From an uncultured Raoultella sp. (GTDB lineage: Bacteria; Pseudomonadota; Gammaproteobacteria; Enterobacterales; Enterobacteriaceae), in assembly GCA_900759445.1 (NCBI GenBank), contig CAAEVH010000006.1, positions 1-64,000 on the forward strand: a stretch of 64,000 nt of DNA. The letters are read 5' to 3'. Within the stretch, counting starts at the first letter, position 1. Every line of letters starts with the position of its first letter. The notes beneath the pieces are model-generated. The model was not told the origin of the DNA. It searched no databases and saw only the letters and a program-made list of their open reading frames with translations. A program made the position numbers and the translations under genes. This document shows, piece by piece, positions 27,858-37,860 of this stretch.

Positions 27858-27947
27858 ATAAATAAAAATCATAGCCTTCGCAAGTTAACGAATTACCCGC
27901 GGACCCCGGGACATGACAAGCTGAAAAAAACAACAGAGGAAGCCATC

Positions 27948-28688
27948 ATGTCTCATCCGCATAGCGAAAAAAGTGCCCTTGTCGTCAGCGCCCACTCTGC
28001 CGATTTCGTCTGGCGCGCTGGCGGGGCGATTGCCCTGCACGCCAGCCAGGGCTACCAGGTCCATATTGTCTGCCTGTCGTTCGGCGAGCGTGGCGAATCG
28101 GCCAAATTGTGGCGCAAAGGCAACATGACCGAAGAGACGGTGAAGCAGATCCGCCAGCAAGAGGCGCAGGCCGCCGCCGATATCCTCGGCGCCAGCGTCG
28201 AGTTCTTTGATATCGGCGATTATCCTCTGCGCGCCGATAAAGAGACGCTGTTCCGTCTGGCCGATGTTTATCGTCGCGTGCAGCCGCACTTTGTCCTGAC
28301 TCACTCGCTGCAGGACCCCTACAACTACGACCATCCGATGGCCTCTAATCTGGCCCAGGAAGCGCGGATCATTGCCCAGGCAGAAGGCTATCGTCCCGGC
28401 GAAAAGATCGTTGCCGCGCCGCCGGTTTACTGCTTTGAGCCGCACCAGCCGGAACAGTGCCACTGGCAGCCGGATGTCTTGCTGGATATCACCAGCGTGT
28501 GGGAGAAAAAATATCAGGCTATTCAGTGTATGCAGGGCCAGGAGCATCTCTGGGAGTACTACACCCGGGTTGCGCTGCAGCGCGGCGTGCAGGCGAAACG
28601 CAATATCGGCATCACCGCCGCCCGCGATATCGTTCACGGCGAAGCATATCAGAGCATCTTCCCTCGGGTGACGGAGAATCTGGCATGA
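27948..28688 (+). CDS. galB: 4-Oxalomesaconate hydratase (PIG-L/LmbE family)
   Basis: 246 residues with the zinc-binding signature of PIG-L deacetylase-like proteins: [21 protein letters not shown] (AHxxD/E type) and [14 protein letters not shown] for the further ligand. In Pseudomonas putida GalB, a zinc enzyme of this fold hydrates 4-oxalomesaconate to 4-carboxy-4-hydroxy-2-oxoadipate. ATG 27948 with AGAGGAAG upstream gives the usual N-terminus. It overlaps the next gene by ATGA, so the two are coupled. The long frame that continues upstream of 27948 is not part of the gene. Confidence 0.88.
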   Translation: MSHPHSEKSALVVSAHSADFVWRAGGAIALHASQGYQVHIVCLSFGERGESAKLWRKGNMTEETVKQIRQQEAQAAADILGASVEFFDIGDYPLRADKETLFRLADVYRRVQPHFVLTHSLQDPYNYDHPMASNLAQEARIIAQAEGYRPGEKIVAAPPVYCFEPHQPEQCHWQPDVLLDITSVWEKKYQAIQCMQGQEHLWEYYTRVALQRGVQAKRNIGITAARDIVHGEAYQSIFPRVTENLA

Positions 28689-29398
28689 ACCTGTTGAATA
28701 AAAAAGGCATTGTTGTCCGTAATCTGCCGCGCCACGACGCGGCGACGTTACAGCAGTTTGCAACAGCTGGGGTGGCAACGATTCATGAAGCGCACGATCG
28801 GCAGGGATTGATGGCTCCAGCCATTCGCCCGATTCAGCAAGGCGTCAGCCGGGCGGGGAACGCCGTAACGGTGCTGGTGACGCCGGGCGACAACTGGATG
28901 TTCCACGTGGCGGTCGAGCAGTGTCGCGCGGGCGATATTCTGGTCGTGGCCCCGACCTCGCCCTGCGGCGATGGCTTCTTCGGTGACCTGCTGGCAACGT
29001 CGCTGCAATCACGGGGCGTGATAGGCCTGGTGGGCGATATCGGGATCCGCGACTCGCATACCCTGCGAGAAATGGGCTTTGCCGTGTGGTCGCGCCAGGT
29101 CTATGCCCAGGGGACGGTGAAAGAGACGTTGGGATCGGTCAACGTCCCGGTTGTTTGCGCCGGGCAACTGGTTACCCCCGGCGATGTGGTGGTGGCGGAT
29201 GACGATGGCGTCGTGGTCGTACCGCATGCACAAGCCCGCGCGGTGCTGGCCAAAGCGGAAACCCGAATGGCTAATGAAATGGCGAAGCGCGATCGGCTGC
29301 GCGACGGCGAGCTGGGACTGGATATCTACGCCATGCGTCCGCGTCTGGCGGAAAAGGGGCTGCGTTACTACGACAATGCGGACGATGTGGAGGGCTAA
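28685..29398 (+). CDS. galC: 4-Carboxy-4-hydroxy-2-oxoadipate aldolase
   Basis: 237 residues, RraA/HMG-CHA aldolase fold. It cleaves the hydrated product to oxaloacetate plus pyruvate with a divalent metal. The stretch [71 protein letters not shown] contains the metal-binding GDIGIRD motif and the active-site Arg/Asp pair. It starts at ATG 28685 in overlap with galB. It ends two bases before the galD ATG. The enzyme is also found in protocatechuate 4,5-cleavage pathways. Confidence 0.9.
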   Translation: MNLLNKKGIVVRNLPRHDAATLQQFATAGVATIHEAHDRQGLMAPAIRPIQQGVSRAGNAVTVLVTPGDNWMFHVAVEQCRAGDILVVAPTSPCGDGFFGDLLATSLQSRGVIGLVGDIGIRDSHTLREMGFAVWSRQVYAQGTVKETLGSVNVPVVCAGQLVTPGDVVVADDDGVVVVPHAQARAVLAKAETRMANEMAKRDRLRDGELGLDIYAMRPRLAEKGLRYYDNADDVEG

Positions 29399-29399
29399 G

Positions 29400-30482
29400 A
29401 TGGCGCAACGCAAGATACCCTGCCTGCTGATGCGCGGCGGTACCTCGAAAGCCGCCTGTTTCCTGGCGGACGATCTGCCGTCAGACCCCGCGCAGCGCGA
29501 TGCGGTGCTGCTGGCGGCGATGGGCTCGCCGGACGCCAGACAGATTGACGGCATCGGCGGCGCCGATCCGCTGACCAGCAAAGTGGCGATTATCCGCCGC
29601 TCCGCGCGACCAGACGCTGACGTCGATTACCTGTTTGCTCAGGTTAACGTCGATAGCGCCGTGGTCGATTACGGGCAGAACTGCGGCAATATTCTCGCCG
29701 CCGTCGGGCCGTTCGCGATTGAACGCGGCCTGGTGGCCCACGCGCCGCCGCTGACCCAGGTGCGAATATTTATGGAAAACACCGGTCAGACGGCTATCGC
29801 TGAGGTGCCTTGCGATGAAGACGGCGTGGAGTATGCGGGTGGGACGCGTATTGATGGGGTGCCGGGGTATGCCAGCCAAATCGTACTGAATTTTCTTGAT
29901 GTCGCAGGTTCCAGCTGCGGCGCGCTGCTGCCAACCGGCAACGCCATTGATCGCTTCGACGGCATCGAGGTGACCTGCATCGATAACGGTATGCCGGTGA
30001 TTTTGTTACGTGCCCGCGACCTTGGGCGAAGCGGCTATGAAACCCGTGAACAGCTGGATAACGACAGCGAACTGAAACAGCGGCTGGAGTCGATACGCCT
30101 GCAGGCCGGCCCACGAATGAATCTGGGCGATGTTGCCCGGCGTACGGTACCGAAAATGACCCTGCTCGCCGAGCCGCGCGACGGTGGCGCGATTTCCAGC
30201 CGGACCTTTATCCCTCACCGCTGCCATGCGTCGATTGGCGTATTTGGCGCAGTCAGCGTCGCCAGCGCCTGTCTGATCCCCGGTTCGGTCGCCGAGGGGC
30301 TGGCGCGGGTGGGCGACAATCCTCTTATCAGCGTTGAGCACCCCAGCGGCGAGTTCAGCGTTGCCCTGCGGCGCGGCGCGCAGGGTGAACTGGCGGGCTG
30401 CGGTCTGCTGCGTACCGCCCGCCTGCTGTTTTCCGGCGAAGTCTGTATTCCGGCCAGGGTCTGGCCGCATAAGGAGCAATGA
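29400..30482 (+). CDS. galD: 4-Oxalomesaconate tautomerase (PrpF family)
   Basis: 360 residues, PrpF/DUF453 fold (two diaminopimelate-epimerase-like domains). It converts the enol/keto forms of oxalomesaconate before hydration. The family start KIPCLLMRGGTSKAACFLADDLP, the GIGGADPLTSKVAII region and the repeated DYGQNCGNILAAVGPFAIERGL motif are present. It uses ATG 29400. Its stop overlaps the next gene (ATGA). Order galB-galC-galD is the same as in Pseudomonas putida KT2440. Confidence 0.9.
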   Translation: MAQRKIPCLLMRGGTSKAACFLADDLPSDPAQRDAVLLAAMGSPDARQIDGIGGADPLTSKVAIIRRSARPDADVDYLFAQVNVDSAVVDYGQNCGNILAAVGPFAIERGLVAHAPPLTQVRIFMENTGQTAIAEVPCDEDGVEYAGGTRIDGVPGYASQIVLNFLDVAGSSCGALLPTGNAIDRFDGIEVTCIDNGMPVILLRARDLGRSGYETREQLDNDSELKQRLESIRLQAGPRMNLGDVARRTVPKMTLLAEPRDGGAISSRTFIPHRCHASIGVFGAVSVASACLIPGSVAEGLARVGDNPLISVEHPSGEFSVALRRGAQGELAGCGLLRTARLLFSGEVCIPARVWPHKEQ

Positions 30483-31348
30483 TGACGGCAATAACATTTA
30501 TTGGTTTTGGCGAAGCGGGCGGGATTCTGGCGGGTGATTTGGCACGGGAAAATGACGTTACCATCTGGGACCGCAAGCTTCAGGGCGCAGAGCGCGCAGC
30601 GATGCGGGAAAAAGCGCATCTCGCTGGCGTCCGGGTTGCGGACTCGCTTGCCCAGGCGCTGGAGGGGGCTGCGCTTATCTTCTCCACCGTGACCGCCGGC
30701 TCGGCGCTGGAAGTCGCGCTGGCAGCAGCCGAATACGTACGCGAAGGCCAGTTTTTCCTCGATTTGAACTCGGTGGCCCCTGAAACTAAACGTATCGCGG
30801 CCAATCGCTTTTTGCCCGGGGCCTATCTCGATGTGGCGGTCATGGCGCCGGTACCGCCGGCGCGGCTGAGCACGCCGTTGCTGATCGGGGGGGCGCAGGC
30901 TCGCGCACTCACGGAACGCTTAAGCGCCCTGGGGCTGAACGCTCGTTACGGCGCGGATGAGGTGGGCAAGGTGTCGGCCATTAAAATGTGCCGGAGCGTG
31001 ATGATCAAAGGCCTGGAAGCGTTGACGACCGAATGCCTGTTCGCCGCCCGCGAATATGGGGTGGAAGAGCAGGTACTGGCATCGCTGCACGCCAGTTTTC
31101 CGTCGCTGGGCTGGAACGACGCGTTGCCGGGATATCTGATTAGCCGGGTGGCTGAACACGGTATTCGCCGCAGTGAGGAGATGGAAGAGGTGGTGAAAAC
31201 GCTGCGTGATGCGGGGGGCGCAGGGCTGATGAGCCGGGCGACGGCCCAGGCGCAACGCCAGCTGCCGCAGAGCATGGCCGCACGCGACCTGAACTATGCA
31301 CAGCTGGTGCCGTTCGACTGGAAAGCGTTGGCGGCGAAGCTAAAGTGA
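30479..31348 (+). CDS. NAD(P)-dependent dehydrogenase, 6-phosphogluconate dehydrogenase-like with DUF1932
   Basis: 289 residues. A Rossmann start ITFIGFGEAGGILAGDLA is followed by a beta-hydroxyacid-dehydrogenase-like domain (DLNSVAPETKRIAA, EVGKVSAIKMCRSVMIKGLEALTTECLFAAREYGV with the family catalytic-type Lys) and the DUF1932 C-terminus. Its ATG overlaps the galD stop, so it belongs to the gallate operon. The canonical gallate pathway has no such step. It might reduce an oxo-acid intermediate or a side product. The substrate is unknown. ATG 30482 is an equal start choice. Confidence 0.75.
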   Translation: MMTAITFIGFGEAGGILAGDLARENDVTIWDRKLQGAERAAMREKAHLAGVRVADSLAQALEGAALIFSTVTAGSALEVALAAAEYVREGQFFLDLNSVAPETKRIAANRFLPGAYLDVAVMAPVPPARLSTPLLIGGAQARALTERLSALGLNARYGADEVGKVSAIKMCRSVMIKGLEALTTECLFAAREYGVEEQVLASLHASFPSLGWNDALPGYLISRVAEHGIRRSEEMEEVVKTLRDAGGAGLMSRATAQAQRQLPQSMAARDLNYAQLVPFDWKALAAKLK

Positions 31349-31654
31349 TTACGTTTCCGGGCAGCTGATTTTATCGATGGCTGCCTGATAACCCTGCTGG
31401 TTATTTCGCTCTTTCGCCAGCGTGGCCTCCCGGACATACTCCTGGTTTGCCTGAGAGGCGAGGATTTTATTGGCAAAATCGGTATCGCTCAGGGGGGTCT
31501 TCGGGGCACATTTTTCCTTCACCGCTTTTAACACCAGCTGCTTTTGTTGCTCGAACTGCAGGCTCTTCAGCGGTGATTCGGCCCAGGCCGCCGTCGCGCT
31601 GAGGGTGGTAACCAGGCACAATACCCAACACGCTTTCATGGTGCTTCTCCTCAA
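31349..31654 (-). CDS. yicS: YicS family small secreted protein
   Basis: 101 residues with a cleavable signal peptide (LVTTLSATAAWAES) and a mature part AESPLKSLQFEQQKQLVLKAVKEKC..CPET that follows E. coli YicS in length and in its two cysteines, likely a periplasmic disulfide. Function unknown. It is convergent and end-to-end with the dehydrogenase gene. In E. coli yicS sits between nepI and nlpA; here the phn, PTS and gallate loci separate it from nepI. Confidence 0.85.
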   Translation of the reverse strand: MRRSTMKACWVLCLVTTLSATAAWAESPLKSLQFEQQKQLVLKAVKEKCAPKTPLSDTDFANKILASQANQEYVREATLAKERNNQQGYQAAIDKISCPET

Positions 31655-31732
31655 ATAGTAGCTTCAGTCAACTATATGCGCAGGATGCGAAACACGCAAA
31701 TTATCAGGAAGTTAAGTTGTTTAAAATCAGAT

Positions 31733-32635
31733 CTATGCTACCCGAACCCGACGTCGGGAATCCACGGCGATCAGCACCACAGAGGACAGAATCAGCAGAG
31801 TACCGAGCCAGTCCGGTAGCGTAAAGGTGATGCCCAGTAGCATGAGCGACAGCAGCGCGCTGCTCAGCGGTTCGGCGCAGCTGAGAATCCCCGCTTTCGC
31901 GCCGCCAATTTTCTGTGCCCCGTTTAAATAGAGGCTGAAAGTCAGCGAAGTGCCGATCACCACCAGATAGAAGAACGCCAGCATCAGACGGCCATTGACG
32001 ACAAAGTGGGTGCCCTGACCGCCGTAGAACGGCAGCAGCATTGCCCCGCCCAGCAGCATGCTCCAGCCGACGATCGGCAGGGTGCCGTATCGGGCGATGA
32101 GCGTTGACGGCCAGGTGGTGTAAAACGCGGCGGCAAAGGCCGACGCCACCCCCCAGAGCAGCGCCGACGGCGAAATGGACAACGTGGTGGGATTACCGTG
32201 GGTGACCAGCAGGAACGTACCGGCCAGCGAGGTCCCGATGGCGGCCAGCACCAGCGGCCCCGGTCGTGTTTTGCGGGCCAGCGCAAACCAGGCGACGATA
32301 ATGGTCGGCGACAGGAACTGCAGCACCGTTGCGGTCGCGGCGTTCGATTTCTCGATGGTCATCAGGAAGGTGTACTGCACGGTCAGCGCGCCAAACAGCG
32401 AGAAGAACAGCAGGCTGAAGGCATCTTTGCGGTTTTGCAGGACGCGGAAAATTTTGTCGCCGTGCACAAAAGCGAGCATCAGGAGAATCAGGCCAGCGAA
32501 CAGCAGACGCGTCATGGTCAGAAACGGCGATGACATCTGGCTTTGCTGCATAATGTACTGCGCGCAAACGCCAGAACTGCCCCATAGCACCGCGGCTATC
32601 AGTACGTTCAGCATCCCTTTTTTGCTGGAGCCCAT
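31733..32635 (-). CDS. yicL: DMT-superfamily transporter YicL (EamA family)
   Basis: 300 residues with about ten helices in two EamA repeats. It matches E. coli YicL closely, for example [22 protein letters not shown] at the start, [37 protein letters not shown] and [20 protein letters not shown] at the end. Substrate is unknown; family members export amino acids or metabolites. In E. coli it is next to nlpA; in this window nlpA lies 17 kb away. Confidence 0.92.
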   Translation of the reverse strand: MGSSKKGMLNVLIAAVLWGSSGVCAQYIMQQSQMSSPFLTMTRLLFAGLILLMLAFVHGDKIFRVLQNRKDAFSLLFFSLFGALTVQYTFLMTIEKSNAATATVLQFLSPTIIVAWFALARKTRPGPLVLAAIGTSLAGTFLLVTHGNPTTLSISPSALLWGVASAFAAAFYTTWPSTLIARYGTLPIVGWSMLLGGAMLLPFYGGQGTHFVVNGRLMLAFFYLVVIGTSLTFSLYLNGAQKIGGAKAGILSCAEPLSSALLSLMLLGITFTLPDWLGTLLILSSVVLIAVDSRRRVRVA

Positions 32636-32709
32636 CTTTTCCTCGAATGAAATATTGCAAAGGGCGCATCATAGCATGAGCTGACGCGCGCAGGCGGGCA
32701 GGAAATGGT

Positions 32710-32742
32710 GGGGCCCGGCGTGGTGGCGATGGCCGGGACCCC
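32710..32742 (-). terminator. GC-rich hairpin after murP
   Basis: GGGG..CCCGGC (32710-32719) pairs with GCCGGG..CCCC (32732-32742), 15 bases beyond the murP stop. There is no T-run on the minus strand, so it is only a candidate terminator or stabilising stem. Confidence 0.4.
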
Positions 32743-32756
32743 GGGGTGATTTGGCG

Positions 32757-34190
32757 TTAGCTCAAATCGACGTTTTTACTGCCGAACAGCCAGGTAAAGG
32801 CGAAGCCGCAGAGGTAGGAAACGGCCAGACCTGCGGCGTAAACCGCCATGCCAGCGTAGATCCCGCTCGCGGAGGTCATTAGCGGTAGCGCCACGAGGCC
32901 AGAAGGGCCAAAGACCGTATTCAGCCCTACCGGCAGGACCAGCCACGCGATCAGACCGAGGAAAAAGCCGCCGCAGGCACCGCCAATGCAGGCGGTGATA
33001 AACGGCTTCATGCGCGGCAGGGTTACGCCATAAATCAGCGGTTCGCCGATACCGAGAAAGCCGGGAATGATCGCCCCTTTAATCTGGGTCCGCAGCATCG
33101 AGCCGTGCTTCGCCCGCCAGTACAGCGCCAGCGCGGCACCAACCTGCCCGGCTCCCGCCATCGCCAGGATCGGGAACAGTGAGTTAAATCCTTGCGCATC
33201 GACCAGCGCAAAATAGACCGGCACGAAGCCCTGATGGACGCCGAACATCACCGCCAGCAGGAACAGACCGGCGAGCACCGCGGAGCCAAACGGGTTGCCG
33301 TTGAGATGGAGGAACAGCCACGACATCCCGGTAAACAACCAGCCGCCGATGGGCATAATCACCGTAAAGGTCACCGCGCCCATAATCAGCAGGGTGACTG
33401 CCGAGGTCAGGATCATATCGAGGTTGGCCGGCATCACGCGGCGTACCTGCTTTTCCACCCACGCACCGAGAATCGAGGCAATCAGCACGCCGATAATGTT
33501 GCCGCGCGGGTCAATGCCGTGGCCGAAGAAGGTGGTGATCCCGGAGAAGAACCCGCTGGTGGCTTCGGGGTTGTAGCCGAGGACAAACAGCGAAGCGATA
33601 ATGGCGCCGTTGACTCCGGAACCGCCAAACGCCTTCTGCGCGTTATAGCCGATCAGGATACTCAGGAAGGTGAACATCCCCTTGCTGAAGACTTTCATGT
33701 AGCCAATTAGCGCCACCAGGGAGGCGTTGGGATGGGCGTTCTCCAGCACAAACATCTGTTCTGCCAGCGTCGCGAAGCCGAGCAGCAGACCGACGGCGAT
33801 AAAACCGGGAATCAGCGGGGTAAAAATAGTGGCGAATTTGGCGAGAAACTTCTGCACGCCGCTGGTTTGCTTACTTTTCAGCGCCTGTTTTTTCTCTGCC
33901 GCCACCTCCGCCAGAGACGGCGCGTCGGCCGGCGCCTCTTCCAGCAGTCCGTTCATCATTTCCGCTGCGGTTTGCGCTTTACCGGGGCCGAGCACCACCT
34001 GAAACTGCTCATCGCTGACGATAACCCCCATCACCCCTTCAATCTGGCGGATGGCGGCGCTATCGGCGAGCTGCTCATCACGTAGGGTTAAACGCAGGCG
34101 GGTCATACAGTTCCCCGCCTGGGCGACGTTTGCGGCCCCGCCAACATGGGTCAGGATCCGCGCTATCATCTCTTTATTTATTTTTGCCAT
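32757..34190 (-). CDS. murP: N-acetylmuramic acid-specific PTS EIIBC component
   Basis: 477 residues. IIB domain at the N-terminus with [15 protein letters not shown] (phosphorylated Cys), linked by a Lys-rich hinge (about 90-110) to an IIC membrane domain of the glucose/sucrose family ([38 protein letters not shown]). It lacks a IIA domain and would use the glucose IIA (Crr), as E. coli MurP does. It imports MurNAc as MurNAc-6-phosphate. It lies 24 bases after murQ and ends the operon. Confidence 0.92.
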   Translation of the reverse strand: MAKINKEMIARILTHVGGAANVAQAGNCMTRLRLTLRDEQLADSAAIRQIEGVMGVIVSDEQFQVVLGPGKAQTAAEMMNGLLEEAPADAPSLAEVAAEKKQALKSKQTSGVQKFLAKFATIFTPLIPGFIAVGLLLGFATLAEQMFVLENAHPNASLVALIGYMKVFSKGMFTFLSILIGYNAQKAFGGSGVNGAIIASLFVLGYNPEATSGFFSGITTFFGHGIDPRGNIIGVLIASILGAWVEKQVRRVMPANLDMILTSAVTLLIMGAVTFTVIMPIGGWLFTGMSWLFLHLNGNPFGSAVLAGLFLLAVMFGVHQGFVPVYFALVDAQGFNSLFPILAMAGAGQVGAALALYWRAKHGSMLRTQIKGAIIPGFLGIGEPLIYGVTLPRMKPFITACIGGACGGFFLGLIAWLVLPVGLNTVFGPSGLVALPLMTSASGIYAGMAVYAAGLAVSYLCGFAFTWLFGSKNVDLS

Positions 34191-34214
34191 TGCACGTTAC
34201 CGGGTTGTCGGCGC

Positions 34215-35117
34215 TTAGGTGTTGCTCAGCGCCTGGCGGATAAAACCGTTATTTTGCGCCAGCAGGGACTGGGCTTCGGCAGCGTTCAGATTCGCCAGCA
34301 CCATGACAATGGCGGTTTTACAGTGGCGATCGCAGGCGTCCAGCGCGGCCTGCGCGGTGGCGCGATCGCAGTCGGTTGCTTCCATAACGATCGAGACCTG
34401 GCGCTCAATCAGCTTCGCGTTGGTCGCTTCAACGTCAACCATCAGGTTGCTGTAAATCTTACCAATACGGATCATGGCACCGGTGGAGATCATGTTCAGC
34501 ACCAGCTTTTGCGCGGTTCCCGCTTTCAGACGGGTAGACCCGGTGACCACTTCCGGACCCACGACCGGGGTAATGGCCACATCGGCCAGACGGGCCATTT
34601 CACCGTGCGGGTTGCAGCTGACGATGGCCACAAAGGCGTTCTGGCTGTGGGCATACTCCATGGCGCCAATGACGTACGGCGTACGTCCGCTGGCGGCCAG
34701 GCCAACCAGCACATCGCGGTTGCTGAAGTTAAGATTTTGCAGGTCCATGGCGCCCTGCGCTTTGTTATCTTCCACATTTTCCACGGCGCTGAGAATGGCT
34801 TTATGGCCGCCGGCAATCACCCCGACCACCTGCTCCGGACGGGTACCGAAAGTCGGCGGACATTCGCTGGCATCCAGGATCCCCAGGCGCCCGGAGGTCC
34901 CGGCGCCAATGTAAATCAGGCGTCCACCGGCTTGTAACGCCGCGGCCACTTTATCTACGACCTGAGCGATTTGCGGTAAATAGGGGGCGATCGCGTGGGG
35001 CACCTGCTGGTCTTCCTGGTTAATAACCGTCAGCATCTCGACGGTGGACAGGGTGTCTATATTGGCGCTATTGGCATTGCGGCGCTCGGTCAGCAGCGCG
35101 CTCAGGTCGATACTCAT
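34215..35117 (-). CDS. murQ: N-acetylmuramic acid 6-phosphate etherase
   Basis: 300-residue SIS-domain lyase that splits the lactyl ether of MurNAc-6-phosphate to GlcNAc-6-phosphate and lactate. Family signature GGRLIYIGAGTSGRLGILDASECPPTFG lies at about 65-95, and the second SIS lysine/serine stretch GLAASGRTPYVIGAMEYA lies near 160. ATG 35117 with AGAGG upstream is preferred to the GTG at 35123. It is the first gene of murQP. No murR gene is adjacent, unlike E. coli. A CRP-like site lies about 60 bases before the start. Confidence 0.93.
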   Translation of the reverse strand: MSIDLSALLTERRNANSANIDTLSTVEMLTVINQEDQQVPHAIAPYLPQIAQVVDKVAAALQAGGRLIYIGAGTSGRLGILDASECPPTFGTRPEQVVGVIAGGHKAILSAVENVEDNKAQGAMDLQNLNFSNRDVLVGLAASGRTPYVIGAMEYAHSQNAFVAIVSCNPHGEMARLADVAITPVVGPEVVTGSTRLKAGTAQKLVLNMISTGAMIRIGKIYSNLMVDVEATNAKLIERQVSIVMEATDCDRATAQAALDACDRHCKTAIVMVLANLNAAEAQSLLAQNNGFIRQALSNT

Positions 35118-35175
35118 ACACAAACCTCTTCAATCACAGTTAAGCCAGATTCTAAGGAATTAATTATTCCAATCA

Positions 35176-35191
35176 TGTGAAGGCTATCACG
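35176..35191. promoter_or_regulatory. CRP-binding-site candidate before murQ
   Basis: TGTGA-AGGCTA-TCACG with flanking A/T bases resembles the consensus TGTGAN6TCACA at about 60 bases before the murQ ATG, where a class II/I activator would act. The E. coli murQP operon is known to need cAMP-CRP. Confidence 0.65.
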
Positions 35192-35281
35192 ATTAATACT
35201 CAACGGATAATAAGAGATTTGTAGGCAGGTCGGGAAGTGATGCAGTAACAAAATTGGAATATTTTATTACTGCATTCGCGC

Positions 35282-36445
35282 TTAACGGGTCGAGTGGTTT
35301 TTTTGCAGGCCGAAGAACAGGGCGATCAGATAGCTGATGGTCATGGCGAGGCTCATTTTCAACATCGTTTCACCGCCGAGTCCGGCCAGCGGCGCCGCGA
35401 TGCCGCCGCAGACAAACATCAGGGTCCCCATCAGCGCCGAGGCGGTACCCGATTGCGTACTGCTGACCTCGCTCATCGCTTTTGAGCCGGCAACGGTGCT
35501 GATACCGCTCATGAACGACACGGTGAAGAACAGGCCGATCAGCGCCGGTAGCGGCAGGTGTTGCCAGGCGAGAAACAGGGTGATGACTGCGCACAGGACC
35601 GCCAGGCTCAGGCCACCGCGCAGCAGCGTATCGGCGCTATAGCGGCGCGAGAGGCGGGAGAAGATCTGCGCGGCGATAATCAGTCCAATGCCGTTTACGC
35701 CAAACAGCAGGCTGAACTGCAGGGCCGTCATGCCGTATTCGCTCTGAATCACGAACGACGACGAGCCGATGTATGAGAACAGTCCGGCCATCATAAAAGC
35801 CTGAATCAGGCAGTAGCGCATAAAGGGGCGGTTTTTCAGCACCGGGATGTCGCTTTGCTGATGCGTCGTGGCCGGATCTTTACCCGGCAGCGTTTCGCGT
35901 AGCACCGTCAGGCTCAGGAGCAGCAGTACGCCGCCGATCCCGGCCATCGTCCAGAACAAAATTCGCCAGTCGAACGCGGTAATGATGTAGCCGCCAATCA
36001 CCGGCGACACCACCGGGGCGATGCCGTTGACGGTCATCAACAGGGCGAAAAACTGGGTCAGTCGGGCGCCCTGATATTTATCGCGGGCAATCGAACGGGA
36101 GAGCACTGACCCCCCCGCACCGGCGAAGCCCTGCAGAAAACGCCAGCCGATCAACAGATGAATATCGTCGGTCGCGGCGCACATCGCCGATGAGAAAATA
36201 AACAGCAGCAGCGAGAGCACCAGCGGTTTTTTACGCCCGATGCGGTCGCTGAGTGGACCAAAAAACAGCTGGCCGAGACCAAGACCAATCAGCGCTGCGG
36301 TTAGCGAGAACTGGGTCTGCGTGCCGGTGGCATTCAGCTGCCGGGTAATATCCGGCAACGCGGGCAGATAGAAATCGGTGCACAGCGGACCGATGGCGGT
36401 TAACAGGCCGAGAATTAACGCCCAGGAGAGGGAGATGCGCGGCAT
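35282..36445 (-). CDS. Bcr/CflA-type MFS multidrug efflux protein
   Basis: About 387 residues, 12 helices. It starts at ATG 36445 (MPRISLSWALILGLLTAIGPLCTDFYLPALPDITRQL), with AAAGGAG upstream; the frame further upstream is not coding. DHA1-family motifs are present: LFFGPLSDRIGRKK (motif A) and LRVLQG-like GWRFLQGFAGAGGSVLSRSIARD (motif C region). It follows the RND outer-membrane factor gene by 47 bases on the same strand. It may be the fourth gene of that operon. Substrates are unknown; the family handles bicyclomycin, chloramphenicol and similar drugs. Confidence 0.88.
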   Translation of the reverse strand: MPRISLSWALILGLLTAIGPLCTDFYLPALPDITRQLNATGTQTQFSLTAALIGLGLGQLFFGPLSDRIGRKKPLVLSLLLFIFSSAMCAATDDIHLLIGWRFLQGFAGAGGSVLSRSIARDKYQGARLTQFFALLMTVNGIAPVVSPVIGGYIITAFDWRILFWTMAGIGGVLLLLSLTVLRETLPGKDPATTHQQSDIPVLKNRPFMRYCLIQAFMMAGLFSYIGSSSFVIQSEYGMTALQFSLLFGVNGIGLIIAAQIFSRLSRRYSADTLLRGGLSLAVLCAVITLFLAWQHLPLPALIGLFFTVSFMSGISTVAGSKAMSEVSSTQSGTASALMGTLMFVCGGIAAPLAGLGGETMLKMSLAMTISYLIALFFGLQKNHSTR

Positions 36446-36492
36446 AAAAACTCCTTTAGCATACCGGGCGTTGCCGCCCGGTTGATATTGAT

Positions 36493-37857
36493 TTAGCTGG
36501 CGCCGCCTCCCAGCGACTGCCAGAGCGTGATGCGGTTTTCCAGATCGGTTTGTTGCAGCGATATCAGCGTGGCCTGCGCCGACCACAGCGTGCGCTGGGC
36601 GGTCAGGACCGACAGATAATCGCCGACGCCGGTCTGATAACGCCTCAACGCAATATCCAGCGACGTCTGCTCGGCGGCGACGTACTGGCGCTGGGCATCC
36701 AGCTGCTCGCTCAGCGTTTCCCGGCGCGCCAGCGCATCGGCCACGTCTTTAAAGGCGCTCTGGATACTCTTCTCGTAGGTGGCGATCAATCCCTTTTTCT
36801 CCGCTTCCGCGTAGCGCAGCTGGGCCAGATTGCTGCCGCCGGTAAACAGCGGCAGGCTGATCGACGGGGCGAACGACCACACCTGCATTCCGTGACTAAA
36901 CAGGGAAGATAGCGCATCGCTGCCCACGCCAGCGCTGGCGGTCAGGGAGATGGTCGGGAAGAAATTGGCCCGCGCCGCGCCGATATCCGCATTGGCGCTC
37001 TTCAGGTTATGTTCCGCTTCCTGGATATCCGGGCGGCGGAGCAGCACCGACGAGGATACGCCGGCCGGTACCAGGCTAATGCTGTGGTCGCCGAGGCTTT
37101 CCAGGGTACCGGGCAGCAGGCTGTCGGGCACGGTTTCACCGGCCAGTAAATTGAGCGCGTTTTTGTCCTGCGCCACCTGGGTGCGATAGCTGGCGACGCT
37201 GGCACGCGCCTGCTGGTAAACGCTTTCGGCATCGCTGAGGTCGCCCGCGGAAGCGGTGCCTACCGCCATCTGGCGGGCAACAATTTTGCGTGAGTTCTCT
37301 GCGCTGGCCAGGGTCTGCTGGGCCAGCGCCAGATTGCTGTTATCCGCCGCGAGCGTGACCCATGCGGTGGTCAGATCGGCAATCATCGTCAGGCGCGTAT
37401 TCTGCGCGGTGTATTCGCTGGCAAGCCAGGTCTCCCGTGCCGCCCGCGATAAACTCTGATTCTTACCAAACAGATCCAGCTCGAAGCTGGAGACCGCGCC
37501 GTCGGCCTCTGAGGATGAGGTGAGGCCGCTGGCGACAGTTTTACTGCGGGTATGGCTCAGTTCGGCGTCAACGGTGGGGAACAGCGATGCGCGGGTTTCG
37601 CCATACTGCGCCCGAGCGGCCTCAATGTCGGCAATCGCTTTCTGCAGATCGCGGTTGCTGGTCAGCGCCATGCTGACCACTTTTTTCAGCCGCGCATCGT
37701 TGACAACCTGCTGCCAGCTGCCGACCACCGCAGTGGCTTCACCGTGAGCGCCAGGGAGCGTCGCGGGAACCGGCGCCGCCGGGCGGCTATAGTCCGGATC
37801 GAGGGAAACACAGCCTGCGGTCAGGAGCGCAACAAAAACCAGGGTCAAACGAAACAT
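36493..37857 (-). CDS. eefC: Outer-membrane efflux factor of the RND pump (Eef-like)
   Basis: 454 residues, lipoprotein of the OprM/NodT family. The signal peptide ends at the lipobox LTAGC; two outer-membrane-efflux repeats follow, each with long helices (for example RDLQKAIADIEAARAQYGETRASLFPTV and LRRPDIQEAEHNLKSANADIGAARANFFPTISL). It would form the trimeric channel from the periplasm across the outer membrane. It is the third gene after the adaptor and the pump, three bases behind the pump stop. The gene symbol follows the Eef pump of Enterobacter/Klebsiella on length and synteny, not on an alignment. Confidence 0.85.
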   Translation of the reverse strand: MFRLTLVFVALLTAGCVSLDPDYSRPAAPVPATLPGAHGEATAVVGSWQQVVNDARLKKVVSMALTSNRDLQKAIADIEAARAQYGETRASLFPTVDAELSHTRSKTVASGLTSSSEADGAVSSFELDLFGKNQSLSRAARETWLASEYTAQNTRLTMIADLTTAWVTLAADNSNLALAQQTLASAENSRKIVARQMAVGTASAGDLSDAESVYQQARASVASYRTQVAQDKNALNLLAGETVPDSLLPGTLESLGDHSISLVPAGVSSSVLLRRPDIQEAEHNLKSANADIGAARANFFPTISLTASAGVGSDALSSLFSHGMQVWSFAPSISLPLFTGGSNLAQLRYAEAEKKGLIATYEKSIQSAFKDVADALARRETLSEQLDAQRQYVAAEQTSLDIALRRYQTGVGDYLSVLTAQRTLWSAQATLISLQQTDLENRITLWQSLGGGAS

Positions 37858-37860
37858 AAC

